A stretch of DNA of 44,674 nt from IMG/VR virus record IMGVR_UViG_3300020433_001568, positions 1 through 44,674 of that record. One strand, given 5' to 3'. This document shows positions 23,645 to 33,156 of this stretch, in pieces (position 1 is the first letter of the stretch; every line of letters begins with the position of its first letter). A model generated the notes under the pieces. The model was given only the letters and a program-made list of their open reading frames with translations, was not told the origin of the DNA and did not search any database. Position numbers and translations under genes: made by a program. The stretch comes from a virus.

Positions 23645-26104
23645 TTATTGACAACTTTCACAAACTTCACCATTTTTCATAGCCTCAATGCTACAAGCGC
23701 TTGGTTCTTCTTTTTGTTGCTCTTGTGAATGAGATTTTTCTACCTTAGATGCAGCCCTATTTCTCAGATAGTAAGTGGTTTTAAGACCTGCCTCCCAACA
23801 AGCCATATAAACATCATTTAAATATTTAAGAGAGGTTGACTTGTTGTATAAATTAAAGCTAATTGATTGATCCATCCATTTTTGCCTTGCGGCATTTGCA
23901 TCGATTAATGTAAACATATCTCGATCAAAAGCTGTCTTATATTTTTCTTTTAAATCTTCAGGTATAGATCCATTTAATAGAGATAGATCGCCATCAGCTT
24001 CTTTTACCAAAGATGCTATTTCACTATTCCATAATCCCCTGGATTTCATATCATTAATAAAGTGTTCATTGGTGATAAAGAAATTACCGCTTTTATTTTC
24101 GTATACAAATAATACAGAAAAATTAGGCTCTATACTTTGCTCAATACCATTAATATATCCAATAGTTGCTGTTGGAGCTATAGCCATTACATTAGAATTT
24201 CTCATGCCATGTTCACCTACGTGAATCCTGACTTTTTTCCAATCATCAAGTGTTTGACCCTTGCCAGTAAGAGGCTTGCCTGTTACAGATTGTTGCGGAA
24301 CTTTTTGTTTTCCTCTATATACCATTAAATTATTGTAAGAATCAATTGGGAAAACTCCGCTACTCCAAAGAGAACCTTCGTAAGTTTCATATTTTCCTCT
24401 TTCTGCCGCTAGAATAGAGCTGGCATAAATTGCATTCATTGAATAAAACTCAAACAGCTTATCGCTAAAGTTTACAGCTTCTTTGCTATCAATCACAATG
24501 TTCTTCTTGTGAAGTACATCATGCAACCCCATAAGGCCAAGGCCTATGGGCCGATTCCTTAAATTAGATTTTGACGCTTCTAAGGTTGGATAAAAATTTA
24601 AATCAATAACATTATCAAGCATTCGGATTGCAGTGTGAATAGTCTTTTCAAGCTTTACATAATCTATATCATCTCCATCTTCATTTAGATGATTAAGCAA
24701 ATTTATTGAACCAAGATTGCATACAGCCGTTTCTCCAATTTCAGTTTTTTGACCCTTATCATACTTAGAAGATTTGGTGTGCAAAGTTATTTCGGTACAT
24801 AAATTACTGCTGTGAACAACGCCCTCGTGCTGATTAGTATACCTCATGTTACAAGGATCCTTAAAAGTATTCCAGGGGTGAGAAGTTTCAAAAAGCACCT
24901 TCAGCATTTTTTTCCATAATTCTTTTGCGGGCATTACTCTATAATTTTTAATCAACCCCTCTTCTGCCTGATCACAAAGCTTTTTGTACTTTTTATCAAA
25001 CTCAGCCCCAAAGCAATCATGCAAATCAGCTTCTCTAGGATCGAAAAAATACCAAGCATCTTCATTTTGAACCCTTCGCATAAACTCGTCAGGTATCCAC
25101 GAAGCAGTATTCATATCATGACACCTTAATCTATCATCTCCAGTATTTCTTCGAAGGTTAAGAAAGTCTTCAAAATCTAAATGCCATGGTTCTAGATATG
25201 CGCATCCTGCACCTGGACGCTTTCCGCCTTGATTCACCGCAACCAAGAGATCGTTATAAATCTTCAACCAAGGCACTAGTCCACTAGATATTCCATTGGT
25301 TCCTTGAATATGAGATCCTGTTGATCTGAAAGGAGTTACGTCAAGACCCAATCCGCCAGCATATTTAGACTTCCTAGCCTCTTGCCAAGCTCCATCAAAA
25401 ATTCCATCGATGCTGTCATCAAATGTATTAAGGTAGCACGAGCTAAGTTGCGATCTTACAGTCCCGCTATTAAATAAAGTTGGAGTTGAAGATGTATACA
25501 AAAATTTACTAAATAAATTATAAAACTCAATAGCCTTGTCTTCTTTGTTTTCTTCGTTAATTGCAAGGCCCATTGCAACTCTCATCCAAAAAGATTGTGG
25601 CGCCTCCATAAGCTTACCTTCTTCTCGAATAAAATAACGGTCTGTTAAAATCTGAATACCTAGGTATTTAAATTTAAGATCTCGTCGAATCTTTATTGCC
25701 TCAGAAAGCTTTTGAAGATCAAACTCAAGCATCTTAGGATTTAATCTTTCAAGCCGAACAAGACGCTTGATTCCTTGAATAAAGCTTTTTCTATATTGTA
25801 ATTTAAATATGTCAGAATCAACTCCCTCCTTAAAAACTTCTTTATATACTGTATTCAAAAGAAGTCTCGCAGCCACAAAGCTGTAGTCGGGCTCTTTTTC
25901 TATTTTTTCTCTTGCACTAAGAATTAGCGCTGTATCTATCTCTTTGGTAGTGATTTTATCGTATAGTTGTAGCTGGGCGTCAAGTACTACTTCACTTACA
26001 GATACATCTGCAATATCTTCACACGCCCTTTCTACATTTGCATTGATTTTCTCTACTCTAAAGTCCTGAAGACGTCCGTTGCGTTTTTTTACTTTAATAT
26101 CCAT
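23645..26104 (-). CDS. nrdA: Class I ribonucleotide reductase large subunit
   Basis: 819 residues, full length. An ATP-cone lies at about 3-92 (VKKRNGRLQDFRVEKINANV). Active-site residues are visible: Cys223 (SSCYLNT), Asn434-Cys436-Glu438 (NLCTEI), Cys462 (AVCNLGSINL), the radical-transfer Tyr pair near the C-terminus (LKTTYYLRNRAAS), and a C-terminal redox tail CESCQ. PTATIGYINGIEQSIEPNFS is the phosphate-binding region. It reduces ribonucleoside diphosphates using the radical from NrdB. The ATP-cone suggests that allosteric activity control is kept. Its promoter lies divergently against that of the polymerase operon. Confidence 0.95.
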   Translation of the reverse strand: MDIKVKKRNGRLQDFRVEKINANVERACEDIADVSVSEVVLDAQLQLYDKITTKEIDTALILSAREKIEKEPDYSFVAARLLLNTVYKEVFKEGVDSDIFKLQYRKSFIQGIKRLVRLERLNPKMLEFDLQKLSEAIKIRRDLKFKYLGIQILTDRYFIREEGKLMEAPQSFWMRVAMGLAINEENKEDKAIEFYNLFSKFLYTSSTPTLFNSGTVRSQLSSCYLNTFDDSIDGIFDGAWQEARKSKYAGGLGLDVTPFRSTGSHIQGTNGISSGLVPWLKIYNDLLVAVNQGGKRPGAGCAYLEPWHLDFEDFLNLRRNTGDDRLRCHDMNTASWIPDEFMRRVQNEDAWYFFDPREADLHDCFGAEFDKKYKKLCDQAEEGLIKNYRVMPAKELWKKMLKVLFETSHPWNTFKDPCNMRYTNQHEGVVHSSNLCTEITLHTKSSKYDKGQKTEIGETAVCNLGSINLLNHLNEDGDDIDYVKLEKTIHTAIRMLDNVIDLNFYPTLEASKSNLRNRPIGLGLMGLHDVLHKKNIVIDSKEAVNFSDKLFEFYSMNAIYASSILAAERGKYETYEGSLWSSGVFPIDSYNNLMVYRGKQKVPQQSVTGKPLTGKGQTLDDWKKVRIHVGEHGMRNSNVMAIAPTATIGYINGIEQSIEPNFSVLFVYENKSGNFFITNEHFINDMKSRGLWNSEIASLVKEADGDLSLLNGSIPEDLKEKYKTAFDRDMFTLIDANAARQKWMDQSISFNLYNKSTSLKYLNDVYMACWEAGLKTTYYLRNRAASKVEKSHSQEQQKEEPSACSIEAMKNGEVCESCQ

Positions 26105-26115
26105 ATGTACCTAAA

Positions 26116-26144
26116 ATATTAACATTTAAATGGGTTCGTGTCAA
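26116..26144 (-). promoter_or_regulatory. Sigma70 promoter for nrdA
   Basis: Minus strand: TTGACA (26144-26139), 17-bp spacer, TAATAT (26121-26116), eleven bases, ATG at 26104. The leader would be about four to five bases with no Shine-Dalgarno room. Confidence 0.75.
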
Positions 26145-26178
26145 TTGTATTTTTAAATTGTTGATAACTTTTTAGAGC

Positions 26179-26207
26179 TTGACAAAGACCGCATTTATTG
26201 ATAAAAT
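26179..26207 (+). promoter_or_regulatory. Sigma70 promoter for polymerase operon (leaderless)
   Basis: TTGACA (26179-26184), 17-bp spacer, TAAAAT (26202-26207), seven bases, ATG at 26215. It lies back to back with the nrdA promoter, so dNTP supply and polymerase synthesis may be switched on together. Confidence 0.75.
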
Positions 26208-26214
26208 AGTGAGC

Positions 26215-26997
26215 ATGATAGCATTATTCAAAAGTCACTTTTCTATCGGCAAAAGTATATTAACTCTAGATGATCCAATTACACATAAAGAAGGTGGAGC
26301 GGATAGCATTTTTAGTATTGCTGTAGAAAATAATTTAAAAGAAATAGTTTTGGTTGAGGACTCCCTTACAGGATTTCTTCAAGCAAAGAAAAACGCAGAT
26401 AAGCTAAACATTAAATTAATCTTTGGGCTTAGAATAAATATGAAAGAAGATGGCTCAATAGACCCCAAAGAAGAATCTTTAAATAGTTCTCACAAAGTGA
26501 TACTTTTCGCAAAGAACGCCAAAGGTTGCCAACTAATTAATAAGATTTATAGCGAAGCATTTACAAAAAAATATAACTGCGTAGATCACAAGCTTTTAAA
26601 AAAGCACTGGTCAAACAAGAACCTGATCATGGCAATTCCATTTTATGACAGTTTTATATATAATAATCTTATGAAATTTTCGAACTGCACACCAAATTTT
26701 GATTTCTGTAAGCCTGTGTTTTTTATAGAAAATAATGGGCTACCCTTTGATGATTTTTTGAAGTCAAAAGTTTTAGAATATTGTGATTCTAATAATTTTA
26801 AAACAGAACAAGCTAAAAGCATTTATTATAAGCAAAATCAAGACGTGGCTGCACTTCAAACCTACAAATGTATTACTGGCAGAAGCTTTGGCAACAAAAC
26901 ACTTAGCAAACCAAACCTAGACCATTTTGGAAGCGATCAATTTAGCTTTCAAAGTTGGAAACAAGAAAATGAAGTACGAATTAATACGAAGCAATAA
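26215..26997 (+). CDS. Detached PHP domain of DNA polymerase III alpha (degenerate)
   Basis: 260 residues. The sequence follows the DnaE PHP domain: IALFKSHFSIGKSIL in place of the HxHSxxS strand, DSIFSIAVENNLKEIVLVED then SLTGFLQAKKNADK, KLIFGLRINMKED, LINKIYSEAFTKKY, and AKSIYYKQNQDVAALQTYKC in place of the lPlVATNDVHY region. Several metal ligands (second His of HxH, His of TDH, His of NDVHY) are replaced, so it is probably not a phosphoesterase. It likely has a structural role, docking on the separate DnaE core at 28116-30677. The start at 26215 is set by the promoter; an in-frame GTG at 26209 is possible. It overlaps the SET gene by 29 bases. Confidence 0.72.
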   Translation: MIALFKSHFSIGKSILTLDDPITHKEGGADSIFSIAVENNLKEIVLVEDSLTGFLQAKKNADKLNIKLIFGLRINMKEDGSIDPKEESLNSSHKVILFAKNAKGCQLINKIYSEAFTKKYNCVDHKLLKKHWSNKNLIMAIPFYDSFIYNNLMKFSNCTPNFDFCKPVFFIENNGLPFDDFLKSKVLEYCDSNNFKTEQAKSIYYKQNQDVAALQTYKCITGRSFGNKTLSKPNLDHFGSDQFSFQSWKQENEVRINTKQ

Positions 26998-27478
26998 AAT
27001 ATCGATCGGAAAATCCAGCCTTGGTGGCAGGGGCATATTTGCTTCAGATGATATTGAGGCAGGTGAAATACTTGAAGAAGCCCACTTTATAGTTTGCAAC
27101 GCAAAGCAAACCGCTCAAGATAAAGAGCTCAGCAGATATTTCTTCTCTCTTTTTTATAACAAACTAAGCTCCCCAGAGGAAAACGAAGAAATTAATTTTA
27201 AAATTTCTCTAGCTTCACACATTGATGACGAAGATTTAAAAAATAAAATAGTCAAAGACCTAGAAGAATTGGGGTACAAAGACATTTCTAAAATTTACTG
27301 TACGGCTGCAGTTCTAGGCTATGGAATGATATTTAATCATTCAGAGAAAAAATATAACGCAAACTGGGAAATAGATTTTCATGATTTTTTATTTAGATAC
27401 ACATCTATCATTGATATCAAGAAGGGCGAAGAAATTTTTATAAACTATGGCAGTAACGAAAGAGAAGACTTGAAATGA
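26969..27478 (+). CDS. SET-domain protein
   Basis: 169 residues. The SET domain spans nearly the whole protein: SSLGGRGIFASDDIEAGEIL (GxG and SAM-site strand), a variable insert, LGYGMIFNHSEKKYNANWEI (matching the NHSxxxN substrate/SAM motif) and IKKGEEIFINYGSN (the GEEIxxxYG end). SET enzymes transfer methyl groups to lysine side chains. All three signature motifs are present, so activity is plausible; the target is unknown. It is buried between polymerase pieces: it overlaps the PHP gene by 29 bases and the exonuclease gene by four. The ATG at 26969 is used because the domain starts directly after it (GGAAACAAGAAA upstream is a weak Shine-Dalgarno). Confidence 0.82.
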   Translation: MKYELIRSNKISIGKSSLGGRGIFASDDIEAGEILEEAHFIVCNAKQTAQDKELSRYFFSLFYNKLSSPEENEEINFKISLASHIDDEDLKNKIVKDLEELGYKDISKIYCTAAVLGYGMIFNHSEKKYNANWEIDFHDFLFRYTSIIDIKKGEEIFINYGSNEREDLK

Positions 27479-28119
27479 AAGAATCACTATTAAGATTTAA
27501 GAAAAATCAAAAATATTTATTATTCGATTACGAAACATGTAATCTAAATTTAGTTTCTAATAATAAACCATGGCAATTGGCATTTCTTGTTGTGGAAAAC
27601 AACAAAATTGTAGAGTCTAAGGATTATTGGTTAAAATGGGACGATCTCAATGTTTCGCCTGATGCCGCAAAAATCACAGGATTCACAAAAGCTAAATATG
27701 ATAAAAAAGCATCTTGCCCAAAGCAAGCCTTAGAACATTTTGAAAAATACTTGTATGACCCAGATTATATTAAGGTGGGTCACAATCTTTTGGGCTTTGA
27801 TGTTTACATGCACAATTTACATCGCAAGCTTGTCAATGCAAAATATAAGTCAGACTTTTCTTATACAAATCAATTAGTTGACACTCTATGTCTGGCAAAA
27901 GCTTTAAAGAAAAGAATCAAACTAAATAAAGATGATGATTTTTTGGCATGGCAATACAGATTAAACCACTTGATAGAGAGGGGCTTAGCCTGCAATCTTA
28001 AGCAATGCTGCAAAGACTTTGATGTGCCTTTCGATGAGAAAAAGCTTCATGATGCACTGTATGATATTGAAGTTAATTTTGAAGTATTTAAAAAAATGAT
28101 ATGGGAAATAGAAATATGA
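27475..28119 (+). CDS. DEDDh 3'-5' exonuclease (DnaQ-like proofreader)
   Basis: 214 residues. Exo I is LLFDYETCN (Asp18, Glu20), Exo II is KVGHNLLGFDVYMHN (Asp), and Exo III is LHDALYDIEVNFEVF (His and Asp, HxxxxD). This is the DEDDh signature of epsilon/DnaQ proofreading subunits. It is ATGA-coupled to the SET gene upstream and to DnaE downstream, so it almost certainly proofreads for the phage polymerase. No beta-clamp-binding or theta-like extension is obvious. Confidence 0.87.
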   Translation: MKESLLRFKKNQKYLLFDYETCNLNLVSNNKPWQLAFLVVENNKIVESKDYWLKWDDLNVSPDAAKITGFTKAKYDKKASCPKQALEHFEKYLYDPDYIKVGHNLLGFDVYMHNLHRKLVNAKYKSDFSYTNQLVDTLCLAKALKKRIKLNKDDDFLAWQYRLNHLIERGLACNLKQCCKDFDVPFDEKKLHDALYDIEVNFEVFKKMIWEIEI

Positions 28120-30677
28120 GTAATTTTACAGAACAGTTTTCATCTTATGATGAGTGTGTACCAGCGGGAGTTAGGCTTCCAAATATTAAAATTGAAGACA
28201 GATATTATAAAATGCTTGAAGCAAAATCTGATATCTCAAACTATGATTTTCTTAGAAAGCTTTGCCATAAGGGTGTTTACGACAAAGGTATAGATAAATT
28301 TAAAAACAAAAAAGAGTATTTTGACCGTGCAAAAACAGAGCTAACAATTTTAGAAGACCTTGGGTTTACAGACTATATCTTGCTAAATTGGGATATACTT
28401 AATTATTGTCATGAAAATAATATACCCACGGGTCCAGGCAGAGGCTCTGCGGCAGGATCTCTTGTACTTTATTTAATCGGAGTAACAAACGTAGATCCAG
28501 TCAAATACAACCTTTTCTTCGAAAGATTTGTTTCAAAGAGTCGAGCAAGAAAAATTGAACACAATGGTGTTACCTATCTAGACGGAAGCTTGTTGGCAGA
28601 TGTTGATAATGATATTGCCTACGAAAGAAGAAGCGAGGTTATAAACTATATCGAAAAAAAGCATCCAGGTAGAACTGCAAAAATTTTAACATTAAATACT
28701 CTTAGTGGCAAACTTTGCATAAAGGAATGTGGCAAGATCGTGGGCGAACTTTCAGAACAAGAGGTGAATGAGGTTAGTGACACTATCCCTAAGAGATTCG
28801 GTGTTGTTGTGCCGCTTAAAACCGCATTAGAAGAAAGCGAAAAATTTGTTGACTGGTCTGCGGAAAATGCAGAGTCATTTAATATAGCTCTTAAATTAGA
28901 AGGGCTCAACAAAAATACAGGCGTTCACCCAAGTGGAATTGCAATTTCTTTTGACAAAATGACCGATATATGCCCAATTCAAAAATCAAACGACGGAGCC
29001 TTAGTGACCGGTTACGATATGAACTGGGTTTCAGAACTGATGGTTAAATTTGATATCTTGGGACTACGCACTTTGAGCGTAATTCATGATGTCTGTAAAA
29101 ACCTAAATATCGATTGTGAAGATATTGATTTAAATGACGCCTCCACATTTACCCCGCTGCAGTCGCTTAGCGCCCCTCACGGGCTTTTTCAAATTGAATC
29201 CGATACCAACTACAGGGTTTGCAAGAAAATCAAGCCTAGGAGCCTAGAAGAGCTTAGTGCGGTTGTAGCCATTGGAAGACCAGGTGCTTTAGAATTTTTA
29301 CAAGACTATGCCACTTATATTGAAACTAGCGAGGCGCAAGTTATTCATGAGTTTTTTAGCGATGTTCTGGATTATACAGGAGGTATTCCGCTTTATCAAG
29401 AGCAACTTATGCAGATGGCTGTAAAGGTAGGGTTTACTCTCGATGAGTCAGAGCAGTTAAGAAGAATAGTTGGCAAAAAGAAAGTTGATCAAATGCCTGC
29501 ATGGAAAGCAAAAATACGAGAAAAGGTACAACAAAATAACCTACCAGAGGAGGTAGGAACAATTCTTTGGAGCGTTGCGGAAGATAGTGCCAATTACTCA
29601 TTCAATAAATCGCACTCTTTGAGCTATTCTGTATTAAGTGCGTGGACTACATATCTAAAGTTCAAGCATCCACAGCAGTTCTTCTTATCTCTTTTGAAGA
29701 TGACCAAGTACGAGCCTGCGCCTCAAGAAGAAATATCAAAAATATGTAAAGAATTATCAAGTTTTGGCATTAAATTGCTTTCTCCAGACCTAGCAAAGTC
29801 TAACATGGATTTTTCTATTGAAGGAAAAAATATTCGCTTTGGGTTAAATAGCATAAAAGGAGTAAGCGAAAAGTCTTTACAGTCCTTAAAAGATTTCAGG
29901 TCAAGTGATACTCCAACTAAATATGATATATTCTTAGCCGCCAAGCAAGCTGGACTGAATATTGGCGTCTTGAGCGCATTGATACAAGCTGGATCTTTAC
30001 AAAGTAAGGGTTCCAACAGATCTCTAATGGTTTTAGAAGCACAAGCTTTTAACTTGTTAACTGAAAGAGAAAAAAGAAATTTTATATTGCTTGGAGAAAA
30101 ATATGAATACAAACTTCTTAACTGCATTTCTGATGCAAAAAAAGGAGAATTAGTTGGAGATGATGGTAAGCCCCTAATGAAAGAGTCTCGCTTCAAAACA
30201 TTCAAAAAGAAATATGATGTTTATAAGTCTATTTATGATAAAAATAAACCTTATGAAACTTTTGCAAACTGGTATTTTGAGACGGAGCTGCTGGGATACA
30301 GTCATAGCGCAAACTTAAAAACATGTTTTAATGATTCATATAACTCCCTATTAGACTCTAGAGACTTAAAAATTATGGAGTCTGATGAGAAAGGTAAATT
30401 TATTGGAGTGGTTGATGATTGCATCAAGAGAACTTCTAGAAATGGCAATAAATACATGAAACTGTCTATATCTGACGAATTTGGAAAATATGATGCGATG
30501 CTATTAAATTCTAGAAGAGGAAACTTCTATGATAGATATTTTGAATCTAAAAATAAAACACCTTCTAAAAAGAGCATTATCGTTGCTTATGGAAGAAAAG
30601 GAGAAGATATAGTATTTCTTGATTCATTAAATATTATGGACGAAAAGATCTATATGAAAATGTCTGACGTTAAATAA
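28116..30677 (+). CDS. dnaE: DNA polymerase III alpha subunit core (DnaE without PHP)
   Basis: 853 residues. It lacks the ~270-residue PHP domain and begins at the palm approach (AKTELTILEDLGFTDYILLN). GPGRGSAAGS is at 106-115. Catalytic Asp162 and Asp164 lie in ADVDNDIAYERR, equivalent to PDFDIDF of cellular DnaE, and the third Asp313 is in VKFDILGLRTL. Then HGLFQIES, the fingers, IVGKKKVDQM, a C-terminal helical region and an OB fold at ~740-850 (FIGVVDDCIKRTSRNGNKYM). It is the replicative polymerase, with the PHP part supplied by the gene at 26215. An upstream in-frame ATG at 28101 exists, but the ATGA overlap favours 28116. Confidence 0.92.
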   Translation: MSNFTEQFSSYDECVPAGVRLPNIKIEDRYYKMLEAKSDISNYDFLRKLCHKGVYDKGIDKFKNKKEYFDRAKTELTILEDLGFTDYILLNWDILNYCHENNIPTGPGRGSAAGSLVLYLIGVTNVDPVKYNLFFERFVSKSRARKIEHNGVTYLDGSLLADVDNDIAYERRSEVINYIEKKHPGRTAKILTLNTLSGKLCIKECGKIVGELSEQEVNEVSDTIPKRFGVVVPLKTALEESEKFVDWSAENAESFNIALKLEGLNKNTGVHPSGIAISFDKMTDICPIQKSNDGALVTGYDMNWVSELMVKFDILGLRTLSVIHDVCKNLNIDCEDIDLNDASTFTPLQSLSAPHGLFQIESDTNYRVCKKIKPRSLEELSAVVAIGRPGALEFLQDYATYIETSEAQVIHEFFSDVLDYTGGIPLYQEQLMQMAVKVGFTLDESEQLRRIVGKKKVDQMPAWKAKIREKVQQNNLPEEVGTILWSVAEDSANYSFNKSHSLSYSVLSAWTTYLKFKHPQQFFLSLLKMTKYEPAPQEEISKICKELSSFGIKLLSPDLAKSNMDFSIEGKNIRFGLNSIKGVSEKSLQSLKDFRSSDTPTKYDIFLAAKQAGLNIGVLSALIQAGSLQSKGSNRSLMVLEAQAFNLLTEREKRNFILLGEKYEYKLLNCISDAKKGELVGDDGKPLMKESRFKTFKKKYDVYKSIYDKNKPYETFANWYFETELLGYSHSANLKTCFNDSYNSLLDSRDLKIMESDEKGKFIGVVDDCIKRTSRNGNKYMKLSISDEFGKYDAMLLNSRRGNFYDRYFESKNKTPSKKSIIVAYGRKGEDIVFLDSLNIMDEKIYMKMSDVK

Positions 30678-30683
30678 TTTAGA

Positions 30684-30692
30684 GTGTAAATT
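30684..30692 (+). promoter_or_regulatory. GTG-TAAATT promoter motif for ClpC-like gene
   Basis: GTG (30684-30686), TAAATT (30687-30692), then ATG at 30694 (one base) and 30700 (seven bases). The second ATG gives the same near-leaderless spacing as other genes in the window. Confidence 0.4.
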
Positions 30693-30699
30693 AATGAAG

Positions 30700-33156
30700 A
30701 TGACTCCTAAACCTAATTTTACGCCTCGCGCACAGCAGGCAATAAATGAAGCTAAAAAGGTTGCCAAAAGATACGCGAACGAATATGTGACGCTAGATCA
30801 CTTATTTTTTGGAATGGTTAATTTGAATGCTGGCATTTTAGCAGAAATACTTTTTCTGCTTAGAATTGATCAAAGCTCTCTAAAGGAAAAGATAGAAAGC
30901 TCATTTTTTAATTTTGAAGAAACAAGCTTTTCTGATGACATTGAGCCTGCATTTGATCAACATTTTCATCTTGTACTCAAAGTTGCAGCCTCTATAGCAG
31001 ACAAACTTGGACACGAATATGTTGGAGTAGAACATATATTGCTCGCCCTCTTAAAATATGAAGAATCTAATATTCCAAATTATTTTAGATCTTTCAATGC
31101 TTCCGAAGACGACATTATAGCTGAAGTCAGAGATTATTTGCATCTTGGCAAAGAAGCTCCAGCGGCGAAACAAAACGTTAAGCCTGTTAGAAAAAAGCCA
31201 TCTGCCCAAAAAGAATCTAAGCTGCAAAATTTAGAAAAATTCGCAACAAACTTAAATGCACTAGCAACACAAGGTAAATTTGATAATATCATAGGCAAAG
31301 AAACAGAAATTTATGAAGTTTCAGAAATTTTGTGCAGAAGAACTAAAAATAACCCAGTGTTACTAGGAGAAGCTGGAGTAGGAAAAACTGCCATTGTGGA
31401 AGGTCTAGCTCAGAAAATAGTCAAAGGAGAGGCGTCTGATTTCTTGCTTAGTAAAACAATATATTCTTTGGACCTGGGATCTCTAATTGCTGGAACAAAA
31501 TATAGAGGTCAATTTGAAGAAAGACTTAAAGGTATAATTGACGAAGCAAAGAAAAACAAAGATTTAGTTTTATTTATAGATGAAATTCACACTCTTGTTG
31601 GAGCAGGAAGCGCAGAAGGCAGTATGGATGCAGCAAATATCTTAAAACCTCTTTTGGCACGAGGAGAACTTAAATGCATAGGCGCTACAACTCAAGATGA
31701 ATACAAGAAAAGTATTTTAAAGGACGGAGCTCTAGATAGAAGATTTCAAGCCGTTACAGTAATTGAGCCAACCAAAGAAGAAACTCGGCAGATCATTGAA
31801 GGAATTAAACCAAAATACGAAGAGTTTCATGGAATTTCATACCCGCCAGAGGTTTTAGATTTAGTAGTAGAATTGACATCAAGATATATTTTTGATAAGC
31901 AATTTCCAGATAAAGCTATTGATATACTCGATCAAGCCGGCTCAAAAGTAAAGATTAAAAATATTGAACGCCCCCAAGAAGCAAAAGACATTGAAAACCG
32001 ACTAGAAGAGCTTGCCATGCAAGAATCAAAGCTGCAGCTTATAGGAGCGCAGTCTATCGAGATTGAAGACATGCAGTTAGATCTTCTTGAAAAATATGAT
32101 GAAATTATTACTGCATGGGCAAAAAAAACTATGCGCTCAAAAATTAAAGTTAAGAAAAAAGATATTTATGAAGTAATTGCTTCCAGAACAGGTATTCCCA
32201 TTTCAGAAGTATCCAAAAAAGATTCTGACAAAATGCTTGGCTTATTCAAAAAATTAAACAAAAAGATTATTGGTCAATCTCAGGCTCTTAAAGAAATTTC
32301 AGAATGCATTCTAAGATCGAAATCTGGACTACAAGACCCAAACAAGCCAGTTGGAAGTTTTCTTTTAGTTGGCGCAAGTGGAACCGGAAAAACTTATACC
32401 GCAAAATGTATTGCCGAATATATTTATGGAAGCCAAAGTAAACTTATACAAATTGACATGAGCGAATTTTCTGAAAAAATTTCTTCTACAAGGCTAATAG
32501 GGGCTGCTCCAGGTTATGTTGGCTATGAAGAAGGAGGAGAGTTAACAGAAAAAGTCAGAAGAAACCCTTATAGCGTTGTGTTATTTGACGAAGTAGAAAA
32601 AGCTCATCCAGATGTTTTAAATGTATTACTACAAATATTAGAAGAAGGTTTTGTGACTGATAATTCAGGTAGAAAAGTAAATTTTTCTAATTGCACAATT
32701 ATATTGACAGGTAATGTTGGCAGTCATAAACTAGAAAAATCATCAGTTGGCTTTGCGACAGATAATTCTGCAATGCCGATTGATAAAATTAAATCTGAAC
32801 TAAAAGCTCACTTTAAGCCTGAATTTCTAAACAGATTAAATGAAGTCATTGTATTTGAAGATTTTGATATAACAAAGCTTATTAAAATCGCAAGACTAGA
32901 ACTTCAGGAATTAGAGCATAAGTTATTTTCTAAAAAAATAGCTTTATCGGTTACCCCTAAAGCTATTAAACATATTGCCGAAGAAGCCTTTGATCAAAAA
33001 ATGGGCGCAAGACCGATTAAAAGGTTAATTCAAAAATATATAGAAAATCATTTATCAAAGTTGCTACTTAGCAATCATCTTAAAAGTAATTCTTGCATAA
33101 AGTTTTCTCTATGCAAAGGAGAAATTATTTATTCAATCACGGAAGCAGGGGCTTGA
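30700..33156 (+). CDS. ClpC/ClpA-type AAA+ unfoldase
   Basis: 818 residues, two AAA+ modules. The Clp N-domain repeats are at about 5-150. AAA1 has Walker A 223-230 (GEAGVGKT) and Walker B around 290-296 (VLFIDEIH). A short M-domain of ClpC length lies at ~430-480. AAA2 has Walker A 558-565 (GASGTGKT) and Walker B ~626-631 (VVLFDE). VGF at 683-685 sits where ClpC and ClpA carry the ClpP-docking loop, which ClpB lacks, so this unfoldase could engage host ClpP. No clpP gene is in the window. The start could be 30694; 30700 is chosen on promoter spacing. It ends convergently, overlapping the next gene by 20 bases. Confidence 0.9.
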   Translation: MTPKPNFTPRAQQAINEAKKVAKRYANEYVTLDHLFFGMVNLNAGILAEILFLLRIDQSSLKEKIESSFFNFEETSFSDDIEPAFDQHFHLVLKVAASIADKLGHEYVGVEHILLALLKYEESNIPNYFRSFNASEDDIIAEVRDYLHLGKEAPAAKQNVKPVRKKPSAQKESKLQNLEKFATNLNALATQGKFDNIIGKETEIYEVSEILCRRTKNNPVLLGEAGVGKTAIVEGLAQKIVKGEASDFLLSKTIYSLDLGSLIAGTKYRGQFEERLKGIIDEAKKNKDLVLFIDEIHTLVGAGSAEGSMDAANILKPLLARGELKCIGATTQDEYKKSILKDGALDRRFQAVTVIEPTKEETRQIIEGIKPKYEEFHGISYPPEVLDLVVELTSRYIFDKQFPDKAIDILDQAGSKVKIKNIERPQEAKDIENRLEELAMQESKLQLIGAQSIEIEDMQLDLLEKYDEIITAWAKKTMRSKIKVKKKDIYEVIASRTGIPISEVSKKDSDKMLGLFKKLNKKIIGQSQALKEISECILRSKSGLQDPNKPVGSFLLVGASGTGKTYTAKCIAEYIYGSQSKLIQIDMSEFSEKISSTRLIGAAPGYVGYEEGGELTEKVRRNPYSVVLFDEVEKAHPDVLNVLLQILEEGFVTDNSGRKVNFSNCTIILTGNVGSHKLEKSSVGFATDNSAMPIDKIKSELKAHFKPEFLNRLNEVIVFEDFDITKLIKIARLELQELEHKLFSKKIALSVTPKAIKHIAEEAFDQKMGARPIKRLIQKYIENHLSKLLLSNHLKSNSCIKFSLCKGEIIYSITEAGA

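Noticed and set aside
29723-30205. Open frame of 160 codons on the minus strand
   Set aside because: Lies inside dnaE on the opposite strand; dnaE has intact motifs and family-like sequence there.
30700-33156. ClpB disaggregase
   Set aside because: The M-domain is too short and a VGF loop is present at the ClpP-docking position, both pointing to ClpC/ClpA.
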